A stretch of DNA of 6,406 nucleotides from Paramuribaculum sp. GTDB taxonomy: Bacteria; Bacteroidota; Bacteroidia; Bacteroidales; Muribaculaceae. Every line of letters starts with the position of its first letter. The first letter of the stretch is position 1. The stretch covers positions 1-6,406 of the forward strand of contig JAIDXU010000293.1 in NCBI GenBank assembly GCA_029058455.1. The letters are read 5' to 3'. The notes beneath the pieces are model-generated. The model was not told the origin of the DNA. It ran no database searches and saw only the letters and a program-made list of their open reading frames with translations. The translations under genes and the position numbers were made by a program. Of this stretch, positions 1 through 6,322 are shown piece after piece.

Positions 1-5
1 TTCTT

Positions 6-86
6 AGCGGACATAAGCTCATTGTTGTTATTTGTGGTAAAATAATATAACAATCGAGCGGTTATGTCCGCTTTTTGATTTTTTTA
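6..86 (+). terminator. Long imperfect hairpin with T-rich tail, probable plus-strand terminator
   Basis: An 11-bp perfect inverted repeat (AGCGGACATAA at 6-16, TTATGTCCGCT at 62-72) continues inward as GCTC/GAGC (17-20 with 56-59), ATTGTT/AACAAT (21-26 with 49-54) and TTATTT/AAATAA (28-33 with 40-45). This gives about 27 pairs with small bulges at 27, 46-48, 55 and 60-61 and a loop near 34-39. The right arm runs into TTTTT at 72-76 and seven T at 80-86, whereas the minus-strand exit has no T-run, so any terminator acts on plus-strand transcription from outside the window. The stem is long for a simple terminator, so a mobile-element remnant is an alternative. Confidence 0.55.
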
Positions 87-116
87 TTTCTTTGATGGCC
101 TAAGTAAACAGCATTG

Positions 117-136
117 GGATGCACCACGGTGCATCC
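117..136. repeat. REP-like palindrome, copy 1
   Basis: GGATGCACC at 117-125 and GGTGCATCC at 128-136 form a 9-bp perfect stem around two central bases. The left flank adds a G (GGG at 116-118) and the right flank reads TCCT, so the element has a direction. Relative to the copy at 175-194 it is inverted, with the CCC/GGG-flanked ends pointing outward. Short directional palindromes in inverted pairs are typical of REP/BIME elements mobilised by REP-associated tyrosine transposases; no such transposase is in the window. Membership in a genome-wide family is inferred. Confidence 0.7.
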
Positions 137-174
137 TCCTGATAGAATGTGGATTGTGCGTGGTGGGACGGCGA

Positions 175-194
175 GGATGCTCCATGGAGCATCC
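175..194. repeat. REP-like palindrome, copy 2 (perfect, inverted to copy 1)
   Basis: A perfect 20-nt palindrome (GGATGCTCC, AT, GGAGCATCC) is flanked by GA on the left and CTACAC on the right. Aligned with the reverse complement of copy 1, the arms differ at one stem position on each side, and the two differences compensate (A-T becomes T-A). Stem pairing is therefore kept while sequence changes. The centres of the two copies are 58 bp apart. The palindrome could form a hairpin in RNA or single-stranded DNA. Confidence 0.72.
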
Positions 195-232
195 CTACAC
201 GCATTATGTTTATTAGAGATTATGATAGGCAG

Positions 233-278
233 CCCGCGGAGCAGGCGTTTGGCGTGAACCGCGGGTGTCAACCCGTGG
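233..278. repeat. GC-rich palindrome group with two exclusive hairpins
   Basis: Three related arms are present: CCCGCGG (233-239), CCGCGGG (259-265) and CCCGTGG (272-278). The middle arm can pair with the first (7 bp, 19-nt loop) or with the third (7 bp with one G-T wobble on the plus-strand RNA, 6-nt loop TGTCAA), but not both. On the minus strand the 259-278 hairpin lies about 32 nt after the alkaline phosphatase stop codon. No T-run follows it, so it is not a classical intrinsic terminator; it could protect the mRNA 3' end. It may also be a second REP-like family. Confidence 0.5.
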
Positions 279-310
279 AAAGAATCCTCCTTCCCAATTT
301 TGACACAGGA

Positions 311-1702
311 TTATTTCAGGCCGGCAGCTTTTTTGATGAGGAGAGGAATCTCGGTGTTGTTGAGATTGCCGGTGAAATAGGAGGAATTGGCGCCGATAGC
401 ATATACAGGCACGAAATTACCTGCATGGGAGGTGGTGGTCCAGCCTATGCCCAGATGTGTGTTGAGTATGTCGAACGCTTTTGCAGTAAAGGCGTTGAAG
501 GTGTGATAGAGTGTATTCTCGTCTTTGCCGTTGCGGGTGATGAAGGTTTCGTTAAACATCTCCTTGAGCTGTTGGGTCTCGCCGTCGGTAAGAGGCACTG
601 TGGTCCAGAATCCCAGTTTGTCGCGCAACACATTTTCCATTTCTTCCCATGTGGGATTGACGGTTTCCTTACCCCATTTGCGGGTCCAGTCACCGAAGAG
701 ATCTTTTGAAATTTTCTGAGCGTCGGCGTATGCGATATTCTGATTCTTTCCCGGTCGACCGAATGACATGCCGCCGGTGTCGTGGTCGGCGGTGATAACG
801 ATGAGGGTTTCATCGGGATGTTGCAGATAAAACTGATAGGCCACGTTGATGGCGTCCTGAAAGTTGAGTATCTCTTTGATAACGGCACCTCCGTCGTTGG
901 CATGAGCCGCCCAGTCGATGTTTCCCCCTTCAATCATCATCAGAAACTTGTCGGGATTGGCGTTGCTGAGGGTGTAGAGACACGCTTCAGTGATCTGGGC
1001 GCAGGTCATAGCTCCGGGGATAGAATCGATTGTGTAACCCACCTGACCCCATGTGGGGTTGTCGGAATACATCAGCACCTTGTCGGGAAACTTATCTCCG
1101 CTTTTCAGATTGTTGAAAGCCGCATAACCCTCGGCAATCTCATAATTACCTTTTTTCATCACCTCGATAAACTCCGGGAAGCCCTCGTCACCTTTGCCTC
1201 CGAGTTTGAATCCTCCGCCGGCAAGGAAAGACAGACCGCTGCCGGCTGCCTGGGGCGCTATCTTTTTCTTCATGGAACGGTTTGCGGCGTGGGCATACCA
1301 TGCGGCAGGAGTGGCGTCATCGGCCTGAACGGTGGTTCCTACACCTACTGCATATCCGTCATTCATGAAATCGACGGCGATACTGTTAACGGCGACTGTG
1401 TCGGGAGTTACACCTATCATGTAATTGTTGGTTTTATATCCCGTTGAGAGGGCCGTGCCGGCGGCGGCAGAGTCGGTTATAGGGCTTGAAGCGGAATATG
1501 TGCGGGCCTGTGACGCTACCGGAAAGGTGAGCATAAGCAGGGGCTGCTCGTTTTTAAGCACGTCGCGGTTGTAGATTTCGGTGGCGTTGACATGGCCGAG
1601 ACCCATTCCGTCGCCAATGAAATAGAATATATATTTTGCATCCTGCGCCATCATGCCTATACATGCGGCAGCACTGAGTGTGGAGATCAGAAATCTTTTC
1701 AT
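311..1702 (-). CDS. phoA: Secreted alkaline phosphatase (PhoA family)
   Basis: This 463-residue protein should hydrolyse phosphate monoesters with a two-zinc plus magnesium centre. A Sec signal peptide is seen at residues 1-19 or 20 (MKR, then a hydrophobic run, cleavage around MMA-QD), so the enzyme works in the periplasm or outside the cell. Active-site motifs appear in order: GDGMG with metal ligand Asp31; TDSAAAGT with nucleophile Ser78; DATPAA at 129-134 with Thr131; Arg142 in HAANR, matching the phosphate-binding arginine; EGGNIDWAAH with Glu258, Asp263 and His267; TADHDTGG with Asp306 and His307; and TTSHAG with His426. Trp264 takes the place of Lys328 of the E. coli enzyme, a known variation in the family. 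The start is the ATG directly before the signal peptide; no Shine-Dalgarno sequence is seen, as usual in Bacteroidota. It is the last gene of the cluster, 74 nt after the FKBP gene. Family assignment is very sure; the natural substrate is unknown. Confidence 0.95.
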   Translation of the reverse strand: MKRFLISTLSAAACIGMMAQDAKYIFYFIGDGMGLGHVNATEIYNRDVLKNEQPLLMLTFPVASQARTYSASSPITDSAAAGTALSTGYKTNNYMIGVTPDTVAVNSIAVDFMNDGYAVGVGTTVQADDATPAAWYAHAANRSMKKKIAPQAAGSGLSFLAGGGFKLGGKGDEGFPEFIEVMKKGNYEIAEGYAAFNNLKSGDKFPDKVLMYSDNPTWGQVGYTIDSIPGAMTCAQITEACLYTLSNANPDKFLMMIEGGNIDWAAHANDGGAVIKEILNFQDAINVAYQFYLQHPDETLIVITADHDTGGMSFGRPGKNQNIAYADAQKISKDLFGDWTRKWGKETVNPTWEEMENVLRDKLGFWTTVPLTDGETQQLKEMFNETFITRNGKDENTLYHTFNAFTAKAFDILNTHLGIGWTTTSHAGNFVPVYAIGANSSYFTGNLNNTEIPLLIKKAAGLK

Positions 1703-1735
1703 GTTATTTGTGGATTGGTTTCATAAATCAGTTCA

Positions 1736-1752
1736 CAAATTTAGCAAAAATA
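1736..1752 (-). promoter_or_regulatory. Candidate -7 boxes for the alkaline phosphatase gene
   Basis: On the minus strand, two overlapping-range matches to the Bacteroidota -7 element TAnnTTTG stand upstream of the phosphatase start: TATTTTTG (1752-1745) and TAAATTTG (1743-1736). The second would give a leader of roughly 27 nt. Neither has a TTTG -33 box at 19-21 nt, and the region is AT-rich, so chance matches are quite possible. The FKBP-phosphatase gap shows no intrinsic terminator, so the phosphatase may instead depend on read-through. Confidence 0.3.
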
Positions 1753-1776
1753 TATAAACATCGCGACATAAAGGGG

Positions 1777-2175
1777 TCAGTTTACTCCGATGAGTTCAAT
1801 GTCGAAGATAAGGGTTGAGCCTCCGGGAATGCCCGGTTGGTTAATCTTTCCGTATGCTTGTTCGGCCGGGATATATACTTCCCATCTGTCACCGGGGTGC
1901 ATTTTCTGGAGAGCTATTATCCATCCCGCTATCAGTTCGCGGAGACGGAAGGCCGGAGCCACTCCCCCGCGGCTGCTGTCGAATGTCTTGCCGTTGATGG
2001 TCTTGCCGGTATAGTGAACGGTCACCACACTCCCCCGGTTTGGCGTGGGGCCGGAGCTGTTGCCCGACTTTATCACTTTGTAGTAAATGCCTTTGTCGAG
2101 CGGTTTTACACCGGGAGCGGCCGCGATTTCCTCGAGCCACTGCCGGTTTTTGATAACATAGTCTTGTTTAGCCAT
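1777..2175 (-). CDS. FKBP-type peptidyl-prolyl cis-trans isomerase, no signal peptide
   Basis: This 132-residue protein is a single FKBP domain (about residues 28-131) that should catalyse cis-trans isomerisation at proline bonds and may act as a chaperone. The domain signature is clear: VTVHYTGKTINGKTFDSS (51-68), FRLRELIAGW (76-85), then PGDRWEVYIPAEQAYG (94-109) and GGSTLIFDIELI (118-129). The pocket residues matching FKBP12 Tyr26, Phe36, Asp37, Trp59, Tyr82 and Phe99 are Tyr55, Phe65, Asp66, Trp85, Tyr108 and Phe124, so it is probably active. The first 27 residues resemble the last helix and linker of the FkpA/Mip dimerisation region, but the rest of that region is missing. No signal peptide or membrane segment is seen, so it is predicted cytoplasmic. 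It starts 9 nt after the S41 peptidase stop, which strongly suggests co-transcription and perhaps translational coupling. Confidence 0.93.
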   Translation of the reverse strand: MAKQDYVIKNRQWLEEIAAAPGVKPLDKGIYYKVIKSGNSSGPTPNRGSVVTVHYTGKTINGKTFDSSRGGVAPAFRLRELIAGWIIALQKMHPGDRWEVYIPAEQAYGKINQPGIPGGSTLIFDIELIGVN

Positions 2176-2184
2176 ATCTTGAGA

Positions 2185-3867
2185 TTATTTTATTCGTTTG
2201 CCCCTATCGGCTTTTGAGGCGAGGCGTATTGCCGTTTCGAGTGCTTCCGAGCGGGGAACTTTCACGTCGGGTATTACGGGATGAATATCCTTCTCGTCGC
2301 TTCCCGCCAGCCAGAAGCGTTTATAGCTTATCGTGACAGGTATGCCCGATACAGGCAACTGATAGAATATCAGATCGCCGAACGCTACATTCACTCCCCC
2401 GGTTTCTTCGCCAACCACCGTTCCCATGCCGAAGTGTTTGAAAGCGTTTGAGAATGAATCGGCCGAGGAGAAAGTATAGTTTGAGGTCACGAGCCACACT
2501 TTGCCGTCGAAATGACCCTGTTCGGCTGTCAGCGGCTCTATGAAATTGTTTACTTCGTTAATCAAACTGATAGGATTGGTTGAAATACCTTTCTGAGCCT
2601 CTATTAAACCCACCGTAAAGGGAGAACGCCGCATATATACTTTTTCCATCTGTGTGAAAGGCACGGGAGAGATGTATTTCAGCAGCTCATCTCCTACGCC
2701 GCTGTTGCCGCCACCGTTTTCGCTGACATCTATCACGAGGCGGTCAATGCCCGCATTGCGCAGAGTTCTAAACATAGAGTCGGCAAAAATCTTCATCTTG
2801 GCGGGATTGTCGAAAGACCTGAAATCCATTACCGCCACACGGTTTATCGAGTCGATTTCAAACGAATAGGAAGACTTTTGAGCGGCTTGTTGCGATGAGT
2901 CTCCCTTTTTTACCCTTTGACTGATGGTTTCCCATGTTATGGCAGGGAAAGTGATGGAATGTTTCACATTCTCGTTTTCAGGCATATAGACTATCTCATA
3001 GCTATCGGCCGGATAGAGCATTTCAAACCATGCCGTAAAGTCGGAGTTTATGCGCTGAAGTTTGAAATGGCGCAGCTCTCCCGACGCGTAGGGCATCATC
3101 GCTTCGATCATCTCATCGGCGGTGTGGCCGTTGATCGAGATAATTTTTGAGCCGGGAGCTATCGCCCCGTCGAGCGACGCATAAGCCGTTATAACACCGT
3201 CGGTGCTTATGTTGACAAACAACGGGAGCCGTTTGAGATCTGCCGTAAACATATCGTTATAGGGAAAGCGCAACATGGTGTGTCCGTCGCCTATCGAGGT
3301 GACGAGCGGAGCGAGGCGGCTGTAAAGATCAACAACCGATATTGAGTCGGGCAGAGATTCCAGCACCCTCATGAATGACTGCGCCAGGTCGGTCGATGAG
3401 GTTACGGTAAAAGGATCGGGGTGTATTTCGGTTATGGCATGTTGCAGGGCGAAAAGATCGAAACTTGCCTCGTCGTTGCTGAGAAGATCACCCTTGCGGT
3501 GATTGAGATATCTGGGGGCAGGTGTGAGATAAGGGTCGAGAGGAGTGCGCGTAACGCGGGTAAAAGCCGAATCGCCCTCGGTGGTGATAATCACGAAATC
3601 GCGGTTTTCCCACGGCATGAGGGTAAATGTAAGCGAATCGCGGTCACAGGCGAATTTCACTACGGCAGCCGAGGTGTTGAGGCAATCAAAAGGCTTCATG
3701 CCGGGCGAAATAAACCACGGATGCCCCGGTTTGCCGTCGAGCATGGTTCGGAGTGCGGGGCCGTCGGCGTGTAATACCGGCAATTCATCAGCCGAAACAC
3801 TCATTGCGCCGGTCAGCGCTGTCACGGCGGCGATAATAGCTAATCTAAGTCTGTGAGCTGTTTTCAT
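2185..3867 (-). CDS. Secreted S41-family serine peptidase with PDZ-like segment
   Basis: This 560-residue protein carries a Sec signal peptide (residues 1-26, cleavage at VSA-DE) and should act in the periplasm or at the cell surface. After an N-terminal region without an assignable domain (27-130) come the S41 elements. GDGHT at 193-197 has the likely catalytic His196; a PDZ-like stretch around 230-260 includes APGSKIISINGHTADEMI; the core strand IDRLVIDVSENGGGNSG (374-390) is typical; and the nucleophile motif SNYTFSSADSF (462-472) points to Ser468. GEETGG (486-491) stands where C-terminal processing peptidases have GEKTxGKG, so the lysine of the Ser-Lys dyad is missing. The His plus GEETGG pattern fits the tricorn/IRBP-like S41 branch with a Ser-His mechanism; the third residue, perhaps an acidic one near 525, is uncertain. 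It follows the TonB receptor gene by 87 nt and precedes the FKBP gene by 9 nt. The family is sure; substrate and role are unknown. Confidence 0.9.
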   Translation of the reverse strand: MKTAHRLRLAIIAAVTALTGAMSVSADELPVLHADGPALRTMLDGKPGHPWFISPGMKPFDCLNTSAAVVKFACDRDSLTFTLMPWENRDFVIITTEGDSAFTRVTRTPLDPYLTPAPRYLNHRKGDLLSNDEASFDLFALQHAITEIHPDPFTVTSSTDLAQSFMRVLESLPDSISVVDLYSRLAPLVTSIGDGHTMLRFPYNDMFTADLKRLPLFVNISTDGVITAYASLDGAIAPGSKIISINGHTADEMIEAMMPYASGELRHFKLQRINSDFTAWFEMLYPADSYEIVYMPENENVKHSITFPAITWETISQRVKKGDSSQQAAQKSSYSFEIDSINRVAVMDFRSFDNPAKMKIFADSMFRTLRNAGIDRLVIDVSENGGGNSGVGDELLKYISPVPFTQMEKVYMRRSPFTVGLIEAQKGISTNPISLINEVNNFIEPLTAEQGHFDGKVWLVTSNYTFSSADSFSNAFKHFGMGTVVGEETGGVNVAFGDLIFYQLPVSGIPVTISYKRFWLAGSDEKDIHPVIPDVKVPRSEALETAIRLASKADRGKRIK

Positions 3868-3878
3868 ATATTGGCAGT

Positions 3879-3917
3879 GAGATTATTTAGTCTTTCTTTG
3901 AACAGACGTTAAATCTC
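3879..3917. repeat. Weak imperfect inverted repeat in the receptor-peptidase gap
   Basis: GAGATT (3879-3884) pairs with AATCTC (3912-3917), and inside it GTCT (3890-3893) pairs with AGAC (3903-3906), separated by an unpaired internal loop. It occupies the middle of the 87-nt gap between the TonB receptor stop and the S41 peptidase start. There is no following T-run on either strand, so it does not look like a terminator. It could be an mRNA processing or stability element, or chance. No Bacteroidota promoter with both boxes is visible in this gap. Confidence 0.25.
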
Positions 3918-3954
3918 ATGGTTTTGTTACAAACACACGCCCGAAAAATACCGG

Positions 3955-6102
3955 TCAGTCGATGAATATTCTGAACTTGGCGGCGAAGTTGCGCCCCGGT
4001 TTCTGGAGCATGTAGTTGTCGTAGGAAAGTTGGTCGAAGAGATTGTTACACTCGGCTGTGATGTTATATCTGCCTTCATGCCATGAGTAGGTGGCTGAAA
4101 TGTCAACGGGATATTGGGTTGGGATTCGAGCTTTGGTGGCCGCGGTGCCGAATGCTTCCCAATTGAGGTAATACCAGTGGATATACTGACATGCTGCCCC
4201 TATTCTGAGGCGATCGTCTTTGTCGAGCAGGTCGCTGAATGTGTAGCTTGCCTCAAGGTTGGAGAACATCCACGGGCGGTTGGGAACACGGTTTCGGTAG
4301 GTGGCCGAGGGGTTGCCGTCGCTCTTATATTTCTTGAGGTCGCGGGCGTCGTTCCAGCTTGCGTTAAGGCTTATCTGAAGCCGCGAGTTGAGGAGATATG
4401 ATACCTCTACGTCAAATCCCTTGATGTCGATGGCCGGCTCGTTGACATATTGCATCATACCGTCACGCTCCGACACCACGGCGCGGATGTAGTTCTGCAC
4501 ATGGCGTATGAAACCGTTGGCCTCATAGCTCAAACGGTTGCCTTGACCGAAATTCCATGTGCCGAACACACCGAGATTGTAGTTATTGCTCCTCTCGGGG
4601 CTTAGCGCAAGGTTGGGGTAAACGGTGGTTCCGTTGCCCAAGAGTTCACGTGACAGCGGCAGCCTTACGCTGTGTTCGTAGGAGGCTTTGACGGCGATTT
4701 CCTCCCGCAGGGTGTATCTGCTCCCCGCGCCGGCTCCGTAATAGCATTTGGTGGCCTTGCTGTCGATGAGGTCTGAGCCGGTTATGGTATAGTCGTCGGT
4801 CTGCTCTATGCTCAGGCTGTTGATATAGTCTTTAATGAAATAAGAGGTCTGCCACCTGTCGTTGAAAAATCGCTGGGAGTAGGTGAGCGACAGTATATGC
4901 TTGGTTACTATATCGTTTGACGGCTCGAATTTCTTGTCGACCTTGTCGCTCCGGTCGTTGCCGCAGCGGTTGAGCATGTAGTTGAGCGCGAGGTTGTGAT
5001 GCAAGTTGAAATTGTAGTCGGCCCCTGCGCTGACAACTGTCAGCGGTCGGCGGTAGACTCTTATGGTGCGGGTGCGGTTGTTGATTTCGTTGCCCGATGA
5101 GGGGAGCCATGAGCCGTCCCATGAATATTTGCGGTAGGCGGTATCGACAGTCTCGCTGTGATCGCGGGTGTGTGACACACTCAGGCGTGTGCCGAGACTC
5201 CCCCACTGCTTGTTATATCGGGCTGAGAAATTAAGGGCATGGGAGTGGCGCGAGGCTTCGCCATAGACCTTGTTCTGCATGGCGCCGGTCTGAAGCTCCT
5301 TATCGGTTTTGGAATAGGAAATGCCGGCAAAAAATCTGTCGGCCCATTTCACTCCGGTCACTCCGACTTCCAACTGCCCTAAAAGCGAGAAATAACTGTC
5401 GTGGAAGCGTCGACGGTCGGTGTGGATATATCTGTCCTCATCCTCGCTCCAAACCTCCACATCTTTCATCATATAGTTGTTTTTGGAGTAGTTTACGGCG
5501 AGTGTCGGCACTATGGCTATCGGTGTACCCGGAATATAGTATTGACCGGTTATATCGCCCGAATGGGTATTGAAAGAGCCGATTCCGTAGGAGGCGTCGA
5601 GATAGTTGCGCCTCTTTTTCACGGTCACGATGTTGACCGCTCCCCCGAGGGCGTCGGAGCTGAGATAGGAGGGCACGACTCCCTTGTAGAGTTCCACTCT
5701 TTCCACGGTGTTGAGCGGAATATTGTCTAAAGTTACTCCCGACCCTTTGGTTTCGAGCGGCACACCGTCGATGAAATATCTTATCGAGTTGCCCGACAGG
5801 CCGTTGATTGTCATGTCGAAGTCAGAGCCCACTCCCCCTTCGCGTCTGATTTTCACACCCGCCGTGCGGTCGACGAGGTCGGTGAGGGTTACCGGCTTGT
5901 TGATGTTTGGCCTGATTTCGAGGGCGTTGACCGAAAAAGCCCCCTCCTCAAGTTTTTTCGCGACGCTTTTGCCCTGAAAAGTCACCTCTTTGAGCGTGAT
6001 TTTGGTGGATAGGGTGTCGTTGTCTGATACGGGGTCGGTTACGGCACCCTGCATTGACAGGTGGCCGGCCATAAGGAGTGATAGAAAGATAGGATGCCTC
6101 AT
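3955..6102 (-). CDS. btuB: TonB-dependent outer-membrane receptor, probable cobalamin/corrinoid transporter
   Basis: This 715-residue protein is an outer-membrane beta-barrel with a plug, importing a ligand with energy from TonB-ExbBD. A signal peptide covers about residues 1-20 (cleavage near QGA-VT). A TonB-box-like stretch lies around 34-41 (KITLKEVT). The plug spans roughly 52-163, with LTDLVDRTAGVKIRREGG, then FIDGVPLE, VERVELYKGVVPSYL and the closing GGAVNIVTVKK. The barrel follows, rich in alternating aromatic and polar strands, with the late motif NNLFDQLSYDNY near 682-693 and the end FRIFID. It lacks the N-terminal carboxypeptidase-regulatory-like domain of SusC-type receptors. The motifs show a TonB receptor but not the ligand; corrinoid transport is inferred from the complete cobalamin riboswitch directly upstream. 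No BtuFCD or surface lipoprotein gene is next to it here. The ATG was chosen because it opens the signal peptide, 52 nt after the riboswitch aptamer. Confidence 0.92.
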   Translation of the reverse strand: MRHPIFLSLLMAGHLSMQGAVTDPVSDNDTLSTKITLKEVTFQGKSVAKKLEEGAFSVNALEIRPNINKPVTLTDLVDRTAGVKIRREGGVGSDFDMTINGLSGNSIRYFIDGVPLETKGSGVTLDNIPLNTVERVELYKGVVPSYLSSDALGGAVNIVTVKKRRNYLDASYGIGSFNTHSGDITGQYYIPGTPIAIVPTLAVNYSKNNYMMKDVEVWSEDEDRYIHTDRRRFHDSYFSLLGQLEVGVTGVKWADRFFAGISYSKTDKELQTGAMQNKVYGEASRHSHALNFSARYNKQWGSLGTRLSVSHTRDHSETVDTAYRKYSWDGSWLPSSGNEINNRTRTIRVYRRPLTVVSAGADYNFNLHHNLALNYMLNRCGNDRSDKVDKKFEPSNDIVTKHILSLTYSQRFFNDRWQTSYFIKDYINSLSIEQTDDYTITGSDLIDSKATKCYYGAGAGSRYTLREEIAVKASYEHSVRLPLSRELLGNGTTVYPNLALSPERSNNYNLGVFGTWNFGQGNRLSYEANGFIRHVQNYIRAVVSERDGMMQYVNEPAIDIKGFDVEVSYLLNSRLQISLNASWNDARDLKKYKSDGNPSATYRNRVPNRPWMFSNLEASYTFSDLLDKDDRLRIGAACQYIHWYYLNWEAFGTAATKARIPTQYPVDISATYSWHEGRYNITAECNNLFDQLSYDNYMLQKPGRNFAAKFRIFID

Positions 6103-6130
6103 TGCGTGAAATGTTCTGTGGTGATATTAC

Positions 6131-6161
6131 CCGAAAACTACAAAACTTTTTTCAGCTTCGG
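6131..6161 (-). promoter_or_regulatory. Possible expression platform of the cobalamin riboswitch
   Basis: In the minus-strand RNA the last aptamer bases CCGAA (6161-6157), which form the 3' side of P1, can instead pair with UUCGG (6135-6131) in the linker before the start codon. The two pairings exclude each other, as expected for a switch helix. The alternative helix is short (5 bp, perhaps extended by a few bulged pairs) and no U-run follows. This argues against an intrinsic terminator and for control of translation or another mechanism. It is inferred from complementarity only. Confidence 0.35.
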
Positions 6162-6316
6162 CAGGTCTCCTGACTTATCCTCTCATCCGGCGCCTTCCCG
6201 GCGTATTTGCCGCCAGTGGCTCCGGTTGCCGGTGAGTTTGTGGGGGAATTACAGTAGCGGGTCTGTTCCGGATTTTCACCGGATTCCCTATTAATTGCGT
6301 CGCCGCAAACCGAAAC
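6155..6316 (-). ncRNA. Cobalamin riboswitch (AdoCbl-type aptamer)
   Basis: Read on the minus strand, the leader holds all conserved blocks of a cobalamin aptamer in the right order: GGGAATCC (6288-6281), GGTGAAAATCC (6280-6270), ACCCGCTACTGT (6262-6251), GCCACTGGC (6220-6212), GGGAAGGCG (6199-6191) and the B12 box AGTCAGGAGACCTGCC (6175-6160). The ends close as P1: GUUUCGG (6316-6310) with CCGAAGC (6161-6155), seven pairs with one G-U. GGGAAT (6288-6283) also pairs with AUUCCC (6248-6243). It should bind a cobalamin and lower expression of the downstream TonB receptor when B12 is plentiful. The reading frame that covers it is a shadow. Confidence 0.97.
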
Positions 6317-6322
6317 ATGTTC

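Larger units (their letters stand above)
1..310. other. Gene-free left flank rich in hairpins and palindromes
   Basis: This stretch lies beyond the stop codon of the alkaline phosphatase gene and holds no credible coding sequence. The open frames crossing it are built largely from the palindromic repeats. In order it holds a long imperfect hairpin with a T-rich tail, two inverted copies of a short palindromic repeat, and a GC-rich palindrome group, each listed separately. The likely picture is a meeting point between a plus-strand gene outside the window and the minus-strand gene cluster, colonised by REP-like elements. The neighbouring plus-strand gene is inferred only from the direction of the terminator-like hairpin. 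Confidence 0.7.

Noticed and set aside
6..72. Integron attC site
   Set aside because: Bulged long hairpins recall attC, but the right arm GTTATGT does not fit the GTTRRRY core and no cassette gene or integrase is visible.
6..72. Invertible promoter flanked by inverted repeats
   Set aside because: The 45-bp interior has no TTTG...TAnnTTTG promoter on either strand, and the interior itself base-pairs, which an invertible segment would not need.
62..271. Minus-strand open frame of 69 codons in the left flank
   Set aside because: Its translation comes mostly from the palindromic repeats and hairpin, with no promoter or conserved motif.
149..709. Plus-strand open frame of 186 codons crossing the repeats into the phosphatase gene
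   Set aside because: The first part translates the REP-like palindromes and the rest is antisense to the phosphatase C-terminus; there is no family resemblance.
782..1447. Plus-strand open frame of 221 codons opposite the alkaline phosphatase gene
   Set aside because: It is fully antisense to a gene with an intact active site and its translation shows no recognisable domain. It also lacks a promoter. It is a coding shadow.
3868..3954. Promoter or terminator between the receptor and the S41 peptidase
   Set aside because: No TAnnTTTG with a properly spaced TTTG and no stem followed by a T-run were found; only a weak inverted repeat is present.
4832..5206. Second minus-strand frame of 124 codons inside the receptor gene
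   Set aside because: It is a different frame within a continuous, well-formed TonB receptor barrel and shows no domain; there is no sign of a frameshift in the receptor.
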